A stretch of 64,000 bases of DNA from Brevundimonas sp. MF30-B (GCF_004683885.1 NZ_CP038440.1:2737127-2801126); one strand, 5' to 3'. Counted from the stretch's first letter, positions 30,745 through 39,936 are shown. Notes: generated by a model not told the origin, from the sequence alone. Translations and numbers: made by a program.

Positions 30745-32676
30745 TTGGCTCACGATGATCGACTCGCGCATGTGATCCGGCAGCTGAACGGACATCTGCC
30801 CGCTTCGCTGCATGAAATTTCGGCTCCGCTGGACGTCCAATCTTGGGACGCCGCACGGCGTGATGTGTTGCGATGGGCGGCCGTCGCTCAGCGCGATGGC
30901 GGCGACCTGCAAGCAGCCGCCGACACCCTGAAAAAGCTCTCGAATATTTGGCCCGACGAGCCCTCCTTCTGGCTCGAACTCCTCGTCATCCGAGCACGGT
31001 TCGATCCGAACGTCGACATCGACATGTCCGCATGCCCGGCCTCGGTGAAGAACTATCCGGCCGTCACGCTTTTTCTCTGCGCTCAAGCGCACCAGGCGGG
31101 TGACGCAGATCAAGCTCGGGAACTGCTTGATCGTATCGGCCCTCTGGATCCGGTGTCGGCCCGGGCGTTTGCAGATCTTCACCAGACGGTGGTGGAAACG
31201 CTGAAGCTGCGCCCCGCCCTGGAAGCTCTGTCGGCGACGAACATGGACCTAGGTCAGGCGCGAGCCGACGCGTTGGAAGCGCTTGAGACGCTTGTACTCA
31301 TCGCAGACACTTCTGAAGCTTTACGTCCGTTTTGCAGATCGGTGGGTTTCTTCAACATTTACGGCTTCGACCATCCCGCAAGTATTCTGATTGAGGCGAT
31401 GGAGAACGTCCGCGATCGGTTGAGCGTTTCAGGGCTGGGTGTCTATCTTGGCCTTCTGATCGCCTTGCGACTGGACGACCGGGCGGAGACGATGGCGCGA
31501 GACCTCGTCGCCCGACCAGAGGCCCCGCTATCCTTCGAAATGCTTCGCGCTATCGTCCTGCTCGCCGCCAGGAGAGCCGATGCCGAGCTCGAGAACGAAG
31601 CTCTCCGGCGAGCTGAGAGGCTCTCTGTTGATGATCCGGTTCGTCACGCTGAACTGCATCAACGCGCGCGCAGCCTGGGTCTCGACCGCCCCCTCAGGGT
31701 GTTTATCGGACTGTTCGGCCAGATGCGGGATCCCGATCAGGTCATTCCAGCCTTGGTCGAGCACTTACAGCAGAGCCTTGCGCCTTCCGGAGCGGAAATT
31801 CGTTTCGGGCTCGCGACGTGGCCGCAAACAGGGTTCCGCCCCCTAAGCCTCGACGATAGCGCAGGTTTTTTTCAGCAGGTAGTCCCTCCCCCTCTGCGCC
31901 CTATGCTTTCAGATCAGCATGGCGCGGATGGTCATCGTCTCAGAGCGGTTTGGCCGGAAGTAGTGGATGCGCTCATGGACTGGTCCGGCAGCCAGACAGC
32001 GAGAACACCCGACATCGAAACGCTCGAAGGCCTGCTTCCCCAAGGATCCAGGATCGCCTTGGGCAATGAAGACGCCGTGCGCCAATGCGTGGATCAGATG
32101 CCTCCAGCAACCCGAAGCCTTGCTCGAGAACAGATCAATCAGTTGAAAATGTGGTCCCGTATCGCGGATCTCGGTCCATTGGCCAGAGCCTTCGAAGTCG
32201 AGGATGCGCGGCCGTTTGATTGTTGCATCTTGGTCAGATGCGATCTCGTCAACTTGAAGGGCAGCCCGTCGGCCTTGGCGGCTCGCTCGGCTTCGGCTCA
32301 TGGCAGGACCATTGTATTCCACGATTACGATGCTCATGCCGAGTTTATCGAAGGAAGCGGTGACCGCTACATGGTCGCCTCTCGTTCAGCCGCCGAAGTG
32401 CTGTTTGCCGGCTTTGACCATTACATCGAAAGCCTTCAGACGGACGATCAACCGCTGCGTGAACGCGTGCCCTGCCATGAGGGAGTGCAGTCCTTGCTGT
32501 TCGTGAGCGGTCTGACGCCGGAACCGGTTTGGGCGATGGGTTATGAAATTCATCGCTCCGCGGCGCCTCGACAAACGCTCGCCGCGGCGCTGCGGAGCGA
32601 AATCGAAGCGTCGAGAGGAACATCTCGGCATGATGAAGCGACAGCCGCCCTGGCGGCGCTGGAGAGCGTGCGATGA
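30745..32676 (+). CDS. TPR-like protein with putative glycan-enzyme domain
   Basis: About 643 residues, start uncertain. No ATG is available in the correct frame between the divergent gene and the first conserved part. A TTG at 30745 follows AGGCGGG, and a GTG at 30772 is the alternative. Residues about 40-330 are helical and TPR-like (DLQAAADTLKKLSNIWPDEPSF). From LRVFIGLFGQMRDPDQVIPAL onward it resembles capsule-cluster proteins of unknown activity, with QLKMWSRIADL and FDCCILVRCDLVNL as recognisable elements. I read it as a possible glycosyl- or phosphotransferase. Codon use is richer in A/T than nearby genes. Its TGA overlaps the next ATG (ATGA). Confidence 0.55.
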   Translation: MAHDDRLAHVIRQLNGHLPASLHEISAPLDVQSWDAARRDVLRWAAVAQRDGGDLQAAADTLKKLSNIWPDEPSFWLELLVIRARFDPNVDIDMSACPASVKNYPAVTLFLCAQAHQAGDADQARELLDRIGPLDPVSARAFADLHQTVVETLKLRPALEALSATNMDLGQARADALEALETLVLIADTSEALRPFCRSVGFFNIYGFDHPASILIEAMENVRDRLSVSGLGVYLGLLIALRLDDRAETMARDLVARPEAPLSFEMLRAIVLLAARRADAELENEALRRAERLSVDDPVRHAELHQRARSLGLDRPLRVFIGLFGQMRDPDQVIPALVEHLQQSLAPSGAEIRFGLATWPQTGFRPLSLDDSAGFFQQVVPPPLRPMLSDQHGADGHRLRAVWPEVVDALMDWSGSQTARTPDIETLEGLLPQGSRIALGNEDAVRQCVDQMPPATRSLAREQINQLKMWSRIADLGPLARAFEVEDARPFDCCILVRCDLVNLKGSPSALAARSASAHGRTIVFHDYDAHAEFIEGSGDRYMVASRSAAEVLFAGFDHYIESLQTDDQPLRERVPCHEGVQSLLFVSGLTPEPVWAMGYEIHRSAAPRQTLAAALRSEIEASRGTSRHDEATAALAALESVR

Positions 32677-33434
32677 CAACCACGATCGTCATCCCGATGG
32701 CCGGACGCGGCAGTCGATTTGCGGATGCCGGATATACCACTCCCAAGCCGCTGATCCCGATCCACGGTCGGCCGATGATACAGGTTGTCATCGACAATAT
32801 CCGCCCCTCGACACCGCATCGATTCGTTTTCATTTGCCAGGCCGAGGCCGTCGGCGAATACGGACTGCGCGATCAGCTTCAAGAATGGGCCCCGGGGTCG
32901 GCCTTGGTGGAGTTGAACGGCGTGACTGAAGGTGCGGCCTGCACCGTTCTGGAAGCCGATGCTCACATTGATCGTGATCAGCCGCTGATGATCGCCAACA
33001 GCGACCAGTATGTAGACATCGCCATCGATGACTATCTAGCCGAGATGGATCGCCGAGATCTCGACGGGCTGATCATGACGATGGACGCCGACGATCCGAA
33101 ATGGTCGTTCGCGGCGCTGGACGACCAAGACCTGGTGACCCGCGTGGTCGAGAAGCAGCCCATTTCCCGACACGCCACGGTCGGCATTTATAACTACCGG
33201 CGGGGCGGGGACTTCATCGACGGCGCGCGCGAGATGATCGCGCGGGACCTGCGGGTGAACGGCGAATTCTATGTCGCCCCTGTTTACGATCAGATGATCG
33301 CGCGCGGCGCCCGCGTCGGCGTCTTTGGCGTCGGCGCCGAAGCCGACGGCATGTATGGCCTTGGCATTCCCGCAGACCTGGATAGGTTCGCGGCGCTGGA
33401 GGTGTCACGCCGGGCGGTCGAGGGCCTGGACTGA
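32673..33434 (+). CDS. sugar-phosphate nucleotidyltransferase family protein
   Basis: A 253-residue NTP-transferase fold. The catalytic signature is complete: PMAGRGSRFADAGYTTPKPL (GxGxRF...PKP). MIANSDQYVD gives the metal-binding Asp, and VVEKQPIS carries the sugar-binding Lys region. It should activate a phosphorylated sugar or polyol with an NTP; CTP is possible given the small size, but this cannot be told. It is coupled on both sides: four bases overlap with the TPR gene and one base with the GDPD-like gene. Codon bias changes from mixed to strongly GC-rich at about 33.18 kb within this gene. Confidence 0.82.
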   Translation: MTTTIVIPMAGRGSRFADAGYTTPKPLIPIHGRPMIQVVIDNIRPSTPHRFVFICQAEAVGEYGLRDQLQEWAPGSALVELNGVTEGAACTVLEADAHIDRDQPLMIANSDQYVDIAIDDYLAEMDRRDLDGLIMTMDADDPKWSFAALDDQDLVTRVVEKQPISRHATVGIYNYRRGGDFIDGAREMIARDLRVNGEFYVAPVYDQMIARGARVGVFGVGAEADGMYGLGIPADLDRFAALEVSRRAVEGLD

Positions 33435-34066
33435 TGGAGGTCCTGAGCCACCGGGGCTACTGGAAGACGGCACAGGAAAAGAACCAGCGCGTCGCCTTCG
33501 AGCGGTCCTTCGACCTGGGCTTCGGCACCGAGACTGACATCCGCGATCACTGCGGCCGCCTGGTCATCGCCCACGACATGCCCACTGGCGACGAGATGAG
33601 CCTGCCGGACATGCTGGACATCCTGGGCGACCGCGACCTGCCCCTGGCGCTCAACATCAAGGCGGACGGACTGGGGCCGGCGCTAAAGGCCGAGATGGCC
33701 CGGCGACCGCATCTGACCCGCTGGTTCACCTTCGACATGTCCGGGCCGGAACTGATCCGCCAACACCGAGACGGTTTGCCGGCGTTCACAAGACTTAGCG
33801 ACCATGAGCGCGCACCTGTATTGGGCGATCAGGCCGGCGGCGTGTGGCTGGACGCCTTTGACGACGACTGGTTCACGCCCGACGACATCCGGGCCTTGCT
33901 GAACCGCGGTCAGGCTGTTTGCCTGGTGTCGCCCGAGCTTCACGGCCGTGACCCCGACGCAGTCTGGGACATGCTGGGGCAGGCGGGGCTGCACGACACG
34001 CCGCTTATGGTATGCACCGACCGGCCCGAGGACCTGCGAGCGCAACTGGAGACGACCCAGCGATGA
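33434..34066 (+). CDS. glycerophosphodiester phosphodiesterase-like protein
   Basis: A 210-residue TIM-barrel-like protein. It opens with SHRGYW (His-Arg of GDPD catalysis), then ETDIRDHCGRLVIAHD, which supplies the E-x-D metal ligands and the second catalytic His. It is shorter than typical GDPD enzymes (about 240-330 residues) and lacks a signal peptide, so it acts in the cytosol. In this operon it could cleave or be repurposed for a phosphodiester-linked precursor such as a glycerophospho- or nucleotide-linked unit (inference). The ATG shares one base with the upstream stop; its own stop overlaps the next start (ATGA). Confidence 0.72.
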   Translation: MEVLSHRGYWKTAQEKNQRVAFERSFDLGFGTETDIRDHCGRLVIAHDMPTGDEMSLPDMLDILGDRDLPLALNIKADGLGPALKAEMARRPHLTRWFTFDMSGPELIRQHRDGLPAFTRLSDHERAPVLGDQAGGVWLDAFDDDWFTPDDIRALLNRGQAVCLVSPELHGRDPDAVWDMLGQAGLHDTPLMVCTDRPEDLRAQLETTQR

Positions 34067-34692
34067 TCAAGGCCGTCATCTTCGACATGGACGGGGTGCT
34101 GATCGACGCCCGCGACTGGCATTACGAAGCCCTGAACCGAGCCCTGCGCCTGTTCGGCATGGAGATTAGCCGCTTCGATCACCTGACCACGTTCGACGGC
34201 CTGCCGACCCGCCGCAAGCTGACGATGCTGACCGCCGCGCGCGGGCTGCCGCCGGCGCTGCACGATTTCCTCAACGAGATGAAGCAGCGCTACACGATGG
34301 AAATCGTGGCGGCGGAGTGCAAGCCGACGTTCGGCCAGCAGTACGCCCTATCTCGCCTGCATGCCGAGGGTTATCGCCTGGCCGTATGCTCCAACTCCGT
34401 TCGCGACAGCGTCGAGGTCATGATGCAGCGCGCCGATCTGGAACGGTATCTGGAGTTCATGGTGTCCAATCAGGACGTGACGCGCGCCAAGCCGGATCCG
34501 GAAATGTATCAGGTCGCCATCGACCGCATGGGATTGGCGCCGCATGAGGCGCTGATCGTGGAGGACAACGAGAACGGCGTGGCGGCAGCGCGCGCTGCGG
34601 GCGCCCATGTTCTGGAAGTGGGCGGCGTCGAAGACGTGACCTATCACGCTATCATGGCTCGCATAGAGGCGATCCAGGCGGAGGCGGCGTAA
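34063..34692 (+). CDS. HAD family hydrolase, beta-phosphoglucomutase-like subgroup
   Basis: A 209-residue HAD phosphatase. Motif I is FDMDGVLID (nucleophile Asp8), motif II is CSNSVR, motif III KPDPEMY, motif IV EDNENGV. A helical cap domain follows motif I, as in beta-phosphoglucomutase and small-sugar phosphatases. I chose the ATG at 34063, since the earlier frame start (34012) lies inside the preceding gene. It would dephosphorylate a sugar or polyol phosphate made or used by its neighbours. It overlaps the next gene by one base (TAATG). Confidence 0.85.
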   Translation: MIKAVIFDMDGVLIDARDWHYEALNRALRLFGMEISRFDHLTTFDGLPTRRKLTMLTAARGLPPALHDFLNEMKQRYTMEIVAAECKPTFGQQYALSRLHAEGYRLAVCSNSVRDSVEVMMQRADLERYLEFMVSNQDVTRAKPDPEMYQVAIDRMGLAPHEALIVEDNENGVAAARAAGAHVLEVGGVEDVTYHAIMARIEAIQAEAA

Positions 34693-35396
34693 TGGCCAGA
34701 ATCCTGATTCTCGGCGCCGCCGAAACGCCCGCCGGCGAAACCCCTGTCTGGATCGCCGAACACGGCGGCGAGATGGTTATCGAACATCTGGCCAACCGCT
34801 GCGCGCGGCTGAACGCCCAGCTGATCTTCGCGATGCAGAAATCCGACGTTCGGCGTCACCACCTGGACAGCATCGCCAGGTTGACCGCGCCGGACTGCGC
34901 CGTGGTCGAGATTGAGGGCGCGACTCAGGGCGCTGCCTGCACCGCCCTGCTGTGCATCGATCATATCGATCCAGACGGCGAGTTGATCGTGATGAACGCC
35001 AACGAAATGATCGACGCCGATCTATCGCGGATCGCTGCGGGGTTCCGCGATCAGGGTCTGGACGCCGGTGTGACGACCTTCGCCTCGCTGCACCCTCGCT
35101 ATTCCTACGTCCGACTCGATGACGCCGGCCGAGTCGTGCAGGCAGCCGAGAAACACCCGATAAGCCGCTCGGCCATCGCCGGGTTCTTTTGGTTTCGCAA
35201 GGGTGCCGACTTTATCGAGGCCGCAATGGATATGATCCGCAAGGACGCCAAGGCCGACGACCACTTCTTCATCAGCCTGACGCTGAACGAACTGATCCTG
35301 AAGCAGAAGACGATCGGTGTGTTTCCCATACCGGCAGCAGACTATCAGCCGCTCAAGTCCAGCCGTCAGGTGTCGCTTTACGAAACTGAGGCCTGA
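34692..35396 (+). CDS. degenerate nucleotidyltransferase-like protein
   Basis: A 234-residue paralogue of the nucleotidyltransferase at 32673. The C-terminal half matches well: AAEKHPISRSAIAGFFWFRKGADFIEAAMDMIRKD compares with VVEKQPIS...GIYNYRRGGDFIDGAREMIARD. The N-terminal catalytic loop has become LGAAETPAGETPVWI, without GxGxR or PKP, and the metal Asp position reads VMNANEMID. It is probably catalytically inactive, acting as a regulatory or structural partner, or it uses another chemistry (inference). It lies in the same coupled operon, directly before the cupin. Confidence 0.7.
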   Translation: MARILILGAAETPAGETPVWIAEHGGEMVIEHLANRCARLNAQLIFAMQKSDVRRHHLDSIARLTAPDCAVVEIEGATQGAACTALLCIDHIDPDGELIVMNANEMIDADLSRIAAGFRDQGLDAGVTTFASLHPRYSYVRLDDAGRVVQAAEKHPISRSAIAGFFWFRKGADFIEAAMDMIRKDAKADDHFFISLTLNELILKQKTIGVFPIPAADYQPLKSSRQVSLYETEA

Positions 35397-35397
35397 G

Positions 35398-35724
35398 ATG
35401 CGACACGCGCGCCTGGAGGACATGACCAAGGGCTGGTTCGTGGGCGACTTCGCTCCTACCGCGCTTCAAACCGATGTCTGCGAGGTCGCGGTCAAACACT
35501 ATAAGGCCGGCGACCGCGAGGTTCTGCATCACCACAAGGTCGGCACCGAAGTCACCCTGATCGTATCGGGCCGCGTGCGGATGCTGGACAAGGAGTGGGG
35601 GCCGGGCGACATCCTGGTGCTGGAACCAGGCGAAGCCACCGCTTTCGAGGCCCTGACCGACGCCCTAAATGTCGTCGTCAAGACGCCCAGCGCCAAGGAC
35701 GACAAATACGAAGGCGCGGCCTGA
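35398..35724 (+). CDS. small cupin-domain protein
   Basis: A 108-residue single cupin. The metal-binding motif is HHHKVGTEVTLIVSGRVRML (His-x-His with a downstream Glu), followed by WGPGDILVLEPGEATAF. Such proteins are sugar isomerases/epimerases or binding domains. The ATG at 35398 follows the previous stop after one base. It is the last gene of the coupled run and ends six bases before the convergent glycosyltransferase gene. Its place suggests a role on a sugar intermediate or product. Confidence 0.75.
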   Translation: MRHARLEDMTKGWFVGDFAPTALQTDVCEVAVKHYKAGDREVLHHHKVGTEVTLIVSGRVRMLDKEWGPGDILVLEPGEATAFEALTDALNVVVKTPSAKDDKYEGAA

Positions 35725-35730
35725 CATCGT

Positions 35731-38700
35731 TCACGCCGACTTCAGACTCCGTTCGGCCAGTTCCACAAAACGTTCCAGCCAAACGTCATCGAAAGCCTCT
35801 TGGGGGCTGGTGGGCCAGTCGACGCCGCTGGCGGCCGCCGCGCCTGACAGCACCTGACGCACGGATGTGCAGAGTTCCGCCGCGATCGCCTCCACGTTCG
35901 GTTCCGCGACCCTCAGCAACGGCGATACGCCGGCAAGCGTGGCCGCCGTTTTCGACATGCAGGCGTTGGTGACCGTCACCAGGCCCGCCGCAGCCATCTC
36001 CAGGGGCACCAAGCTGGGGTGCGGCGTGTACATCAGCGCCAGCCCCACGTCGGACGAGGCCAGCATTTCCCGATAGCTGTAGCTGTCCAGCTTCTTGATC
36101 AGCCGCAGGGTCCGCTCCGACCCCAGGTCCATCTCCGCATTCCGGTCCGAGCCGACGCCGATCAGCTCCCATCCATTGAGAAGCGGCCCCAGTTCGGCGG
36201 CCGCAAGTTTCAACGCGGCCAGACCGAAATCGTACATGTTGCGCGCCTCGGTCGGTTGAGGCCGGGCGTAGAAAAGCAGACGCGGGCGCCGCGCGGGCGT
36301 CAAGGGAACGCGCTTGATCTCGCGAAGCCCCGTGATGGGGTTTCGGAAAGGCAACGACCGCGCGTCGCGGCGATCGGGCGCGAAGACGCCCGTCCTCTGA
36401 TCGCGGAAGAAGCCTTCCAGGATTTCGGTCGAGAAGACGGCGTCATGCGGAAAGCCGTAGGTCTGCTCCGCCGCCCGGTACCAGGTTCCCAGCGAAAAGG
36501 TGTAGGGCTCGAATTCTTGGATGAAGTACAGGAAGCGGTCACGACCCAACTGGTGGCGCAACCCTTCGACCAGATGGGCCGACCACCAGGTGGTGGCCAT
36601 GAGCGCGTCCCCGGGCCCGACGTCCAGCGGTCGATCGCGCAGCCCGACGGCCTCGATCAGGCTCTCGTCCAGCCCTCGCCTGAGTTCGGGAAAAGCGCCC
36701 ACGATCTCCGACACGGCGTCGGCGTCGACCCGCGGTTCGTCCACCAGGATCAGGCGCGTCGGCACGCCGCGCTCGCGCAGCCTCGTGATCAGCGAAATCT
36801 TGCTGTGATAGCCGCCGAAGAAGTGGCCCAGCGTCAGTTCGGGTAGGAACAGGTTCAGCCGCAGATCCGCCGGCCCATCGACCGCTCGGGCGTTCAGGGG
36901 TTCGATCTTGCGTTCGAAATCGGTGCGGGTCCGGTCCGAGACCCGGCGGTCGAAACAGCGCTGGGCGTCGCCCTTGGCCTTGATGAAACGGGCCAGGTCT
37001 CGCGCTGAAACGACGCCCGCGTCGACCAGACCGCGCGCCAGCAGCATGGCTTCGATCAGGGCGTCGATCGACAGGAGGCCGCGCTCGCCGCCCGCCCGCC
37101 GCGCCAGTCGGGCGAAGCCGCGTTTCAGGGCGACGGCGTCGTACGGCCGACCCGCAATGGCGTCGCAGGCCTGTTCGGCCAGACGGCGAACTCGGGCGTC
37201 GCTCCACACCGGGGCGCGCGTCAGCGCCTCGCGCCACATGACGAAACGCTGCAGGACGCCGACGGTCTGCGACAGGGCGACGGCGACATGCTCCACATCG
37301 GACGAATCCGCCCGTCCGGTCCGCAGCGCGCGACGCAGCCGGCGCACCACATAGGGCCACTTGGCCGTGTCGGTCAGACGCGACCCGCTGAACCCAAGGA
37401 CATTTCCGCCGTGCTGGATATAGTCGTAGAGCGGGCGATCCACATAGCCGATCCGACCGACCGCCGCGCTCAGCACGGCAAGCCACTGGTCGTGATACAG
37501 GCCGCTAGTGTAGCGCGGAAACGGCGTCAGCATCCGCGCGAGATCGGCTGGAAAAGCTGCCGCGGCGCCCGTCACCGTATTGGCCACGCCGACGGTCAGG
37601 GGATCAAAATGATGGACCGTGCGGCTGTTCCAGAACGTCGGAGATATGATCTCGCCGTCGTCCTTCGTGACCCGCATGTCGGAGAAGGCGCAGACCACAC
37701 CCGTCGGGGCCAGGGCTTCGAGCAGGGCTTCGACCTTGTCCGGCCGCCACAGATCGTCCTGGTCTGAGAACAGGATCGTCCGTGCGTGCTCCGAGCACAT
37801 GTAAAGGCTGCGCTCGAAGTTGATTATGAAGCCAGTGTTGGCGCGGTTCACGTCGATGTCGACGCGCGGATGGTCGGCGAACTGAGCCAGGCTGGCCCCG
37901 CCCTTGGGAGAAGCGTCATCCGAGATGACCAGATGCACGCCCTTGTTGGCCAGGATGCTGTCCACCTGCGCCCGGAAAGGCCCCATGGGCGGATTGTAGC
38001 TGGCCATCGCAACCTGCACTGGCGCGCGGCTTCGACTGCGCTCCGGCCGGGGATGGACGTGCACCGCTATCGCGGCGTTGGCGACCAGTTCGACGCCCTC
38101 GGCGCCCTCGAAGACGAACTCCAGATTGAGGCTGCGATCGCCGGGTGAGAGATCGGCTGCCGAAAAGGCGAACCAGGCCAGGAATCCGGTCTGTGGGCGC
38201 GCGCCGGCCCCGCCCAGCCAGGCGACCGCGTCCACCTCGTGCAGGCTGGCGTGGGTGAAGAACTCGCATCCGCCGCGCACGTCCGGCGAGCGGGTGCGGA
38301 CAGCCTTCAGCGTCAGTGGGCCGAGCGAAGCGTAGCCGCTGACGTAAAGTCGGTTCACGTCGCCGACGTGGATGTGCTGCTCAGCCCCGTGCTCGATGCG
38401 CGCCTGCGCCTGTCCCAACTCCGTCAGGGCCTTCAGCGCAACAAGTCGGGCGGCCTCATCGTCCAGCCGTTGGTCCAGAATGGCGTCCGCCAGGTTCGGC
38501 AGCACGGGCCCTCGTGCGGCCTCCAGCACGGCTTCGGGCCGAAGATCGTGCACACGCCAGCGCCCGTTGTCGATTAGGTCGCATTGGGTGGGCAGGCGGC
38601 GACGGAAAACGCGGCCGGTGGCGGCCGCGACTCCGTCTCGCATGTCCCGCCCCTCTCGCCGTCCGTTCGACCAGTAGTGCCAGAACGGATTCAGACCCTT

Positions 38701-39807
38701 GACCTGCTTGAGGTCCGGATGACAGTCGAGATAGGCGTCAGCGTCGAAGAACGGCGAGGGACGCAGCCCCTGGGCTTCCCCCTCCTGAATGAAATGCGCG
38801 AAGGCGTTGGGCCAGGCGCCGGCGGACACGGCGCGCAGCGCTTCGGGGTGGGCGCGCAGGTACCAGAGCTCGTCGAACACGGGGTTGGGCTGGCGCCCGA
38901 GCCGCCAGCCCTCCTGGACATAGTGAGCGAAGGGCGAGCCATGCGCCGCCCAGGTCTTGGCGGCGACCTGACTGCCGTAGAAGTCCGCGTCGAAGTGCGA
39001 GGCGCCGCTGCGCCGTTCCGCCACATCCCGAGCAATCAGATGCTCAAGCCAGCCGTCCAGCCGGTTCTGGAGCACGATCGCAGGCAGATCCCCGTGGGCG
39101 CGGAGAAATGCACTCGGGTTGACGAAGGGGTTGGGCGGCCGGCCTTCACCCTCGCCGGTCTCGACATAGTCCTGCAGTCTCTCAAACCATCCCTTGGCTT
39201 GAACATTGAACCGCACGGCGTACCAGTCTGCATCGAAAAGCGGATTGGCGCTGAACCAGTCCAGATCGCCATAGCGGATCAGCGCCTCCGCCTGATCCAA
39301 ACCGTCCAGGCCCCACCGCTGCAGCCAGCGGGAGTCAATCAAGGCGGATCGCCGGTCAAGCAGCCGATCGACGAACTTCATCTCCGTTTCGGAAACGTCG
39401 CGGGCCGGAAGGAAGCTCGCCGGTGAAAAGGCGAACCTGCGGCCGCCCATCACAGCGGACAAGAATTCCGGGTCTGCGAACAACGCCGACAGGACGGCGC
39501 GACGATCCGGAGCGGTCTCTATGGCGCCGCGCGTCGCGGGCAGAAGAGGCAAGGCCGACGCCCAGGACCGAACAGCCTTGCCCAAGGTTTCGCCGCGTCC
39601 GAAGTCCGGGTCATCAGCGCTTCTGGCGAAGCGGTCGGTGGACATCACGGACCGAACCGCATCCAGCCGGCCCCTGGTTTCCGCGATCAGCGCGCCCTTT
39701 TCGTCAGTTCCAAGAAACAGCCGCGCCGCTTGGCGGTCATCGGCGTCCCGGCCGCGTCCCGCCACGGCCTTCAGAGTTCGGACAAGGAGGTCGGACAAAC
39801 GAAGCAA
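35731..39807 (-). CDS. multidomain glycosyltransferase, GT2 plus WsaF-like rhamnosyltransferase
   Basis: A 1358-residue protein. Residues about 180-400 hold several repeats of the type FDADWY...HY...EGxxP found in large polysaccharide glycosyltransferases. A GT2 (GT-A) domain covers about 590-830, with VAMASYNPPMGPF and SDQDDLWRPDKVEA. The C-terminal 370 residues resemble the WsaF-type GT4 rhamnosyltransferase (FIQEFEPYTFSLG, then LFYARPQPTEARNMYDFGL). Given the rfb operon next door it likely adds rhamnose and another sugar to a surface glycan, on the cytoplasmic face. The start is weak: a TTG at 39807 lacks a ribosome site; the next ATG is at 39645. Confidence 0.78.
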   Translation of the reverse strand: MLRLSDLLVRTLKAVAGRGRDADDRQAARLFLGTDEKGALIAETRGRLDAVRSVMSTDRFARSADDPDFGRGETLGKAVRSWASALPLLPATRGAIETAPDRRAVLSALFADPEFLSAVMGGRRFAFSPASFLPARDVSETEMKFVDRLLDRRSALIDSRWLQRWGLDGLDQAEALIRYGDLDWFSANPLFDADWYAVRFNVQAKGWFERLQDYVETGEGEGRPPNPFVNPSAFLRAHGDLPAIVLQNRLDGWLEHLIARDVAERRSGASHFDADFYGSQVAAKTWAAHGSPFAHYVQEGWRLGRQPNPVFDELWYLRAHPEALRAVSAGAWPNAFAHFIQEGEAQGLRPSPFFDADAYLDCHPDLKQVKGLNPFWHYWSNGRREGRDMRDGVAAATGRVFRRRLPTQCDLIDNGRWRVHDLRPEAVLEAARGPVLPNLADAILDQRLDDEAARLVALKALTELGQAQARIEHGAEQHIHVGDVNRLYVSGYASLGPLTLKAVRTRSPDVRGGCEFFTHASLHEVDAVAWLGGAGARPQTGFLAWFAFSAADLSPGDRSLNLEFVFEGAEGVELVANAAIAVHVHPRPERSRSRAPVQVAMASYNPPMGPFRAQVDSILANKGVHLVISDDASPKGGASLAQFADHPRVDIDVNRANTGFIINFERSLYMCSEHARTILFSDQDDLWRPDKVEALLEALAPTGVVCAFSDMRVTKDDGEIISPTFWNSRTVHHFDPLTVGVANTVTGAAAAFPADLARMLTPFPRYTSGLYHDQWLAVLSAAVGRIGYVDRPLYDYIQHGGNVLGFSGSRLTDTAKWPYVVRRLRRALRTGRADSSDVEHVAVALSQTVGVLQRFVMWREALTRAPVWSDARVRRLAEQACDAIAGRPYDAVALKRGFARLARRAGGERGLLSIDALIEAMLLARGLVDAGVVSARDLARFIKAKGDAQRCFDRRVSDRTRTDFERKIEPLNARAVDGPADLRLNLFLPELTLGHFFGGYHSKISLITRLRERGVPTRLILVDEPRVDADAVSEIVGAFPELRRGLDESLIEAVGLRDRPLDVGPGDALMATTWWSAHLVEGLRHQLGRDRFLYFIQEFEPYTFSLGTWYRAAEQTYGFPHDAVFSTEILEGFFRDQRTGVFAPDRRDARSLPFRNPITGLREIKRVPLTPARRPRLLFYARPQPTEARNMYDFGLAALKLAAAELGPLLNGWELIGVGSDRNAEMDLGSERTLRLIKKLDSYSYREMLASSDVGLALMYTPHPSLVPLEMAAAGLVTVTNACMSKTAATLAGVSPLLRVAEPNVEAIAAELCTSVRQVLSGAAAASGVDWPTSPQEAFDDVWLERFVELAERSLKSA

Positions 39808-39936
39808 ATCCTGATCAGCTGTGTCGCCACCACCCGCGCCACGCCCGGATACCGCTTCGCCATCCTAGGCGTAAAGCCGCAAGGTTGCCAAACCGTCGCG
39901 ACCGTCTAATCGGTGGGAGTGACCCAGAGGTAGAGC

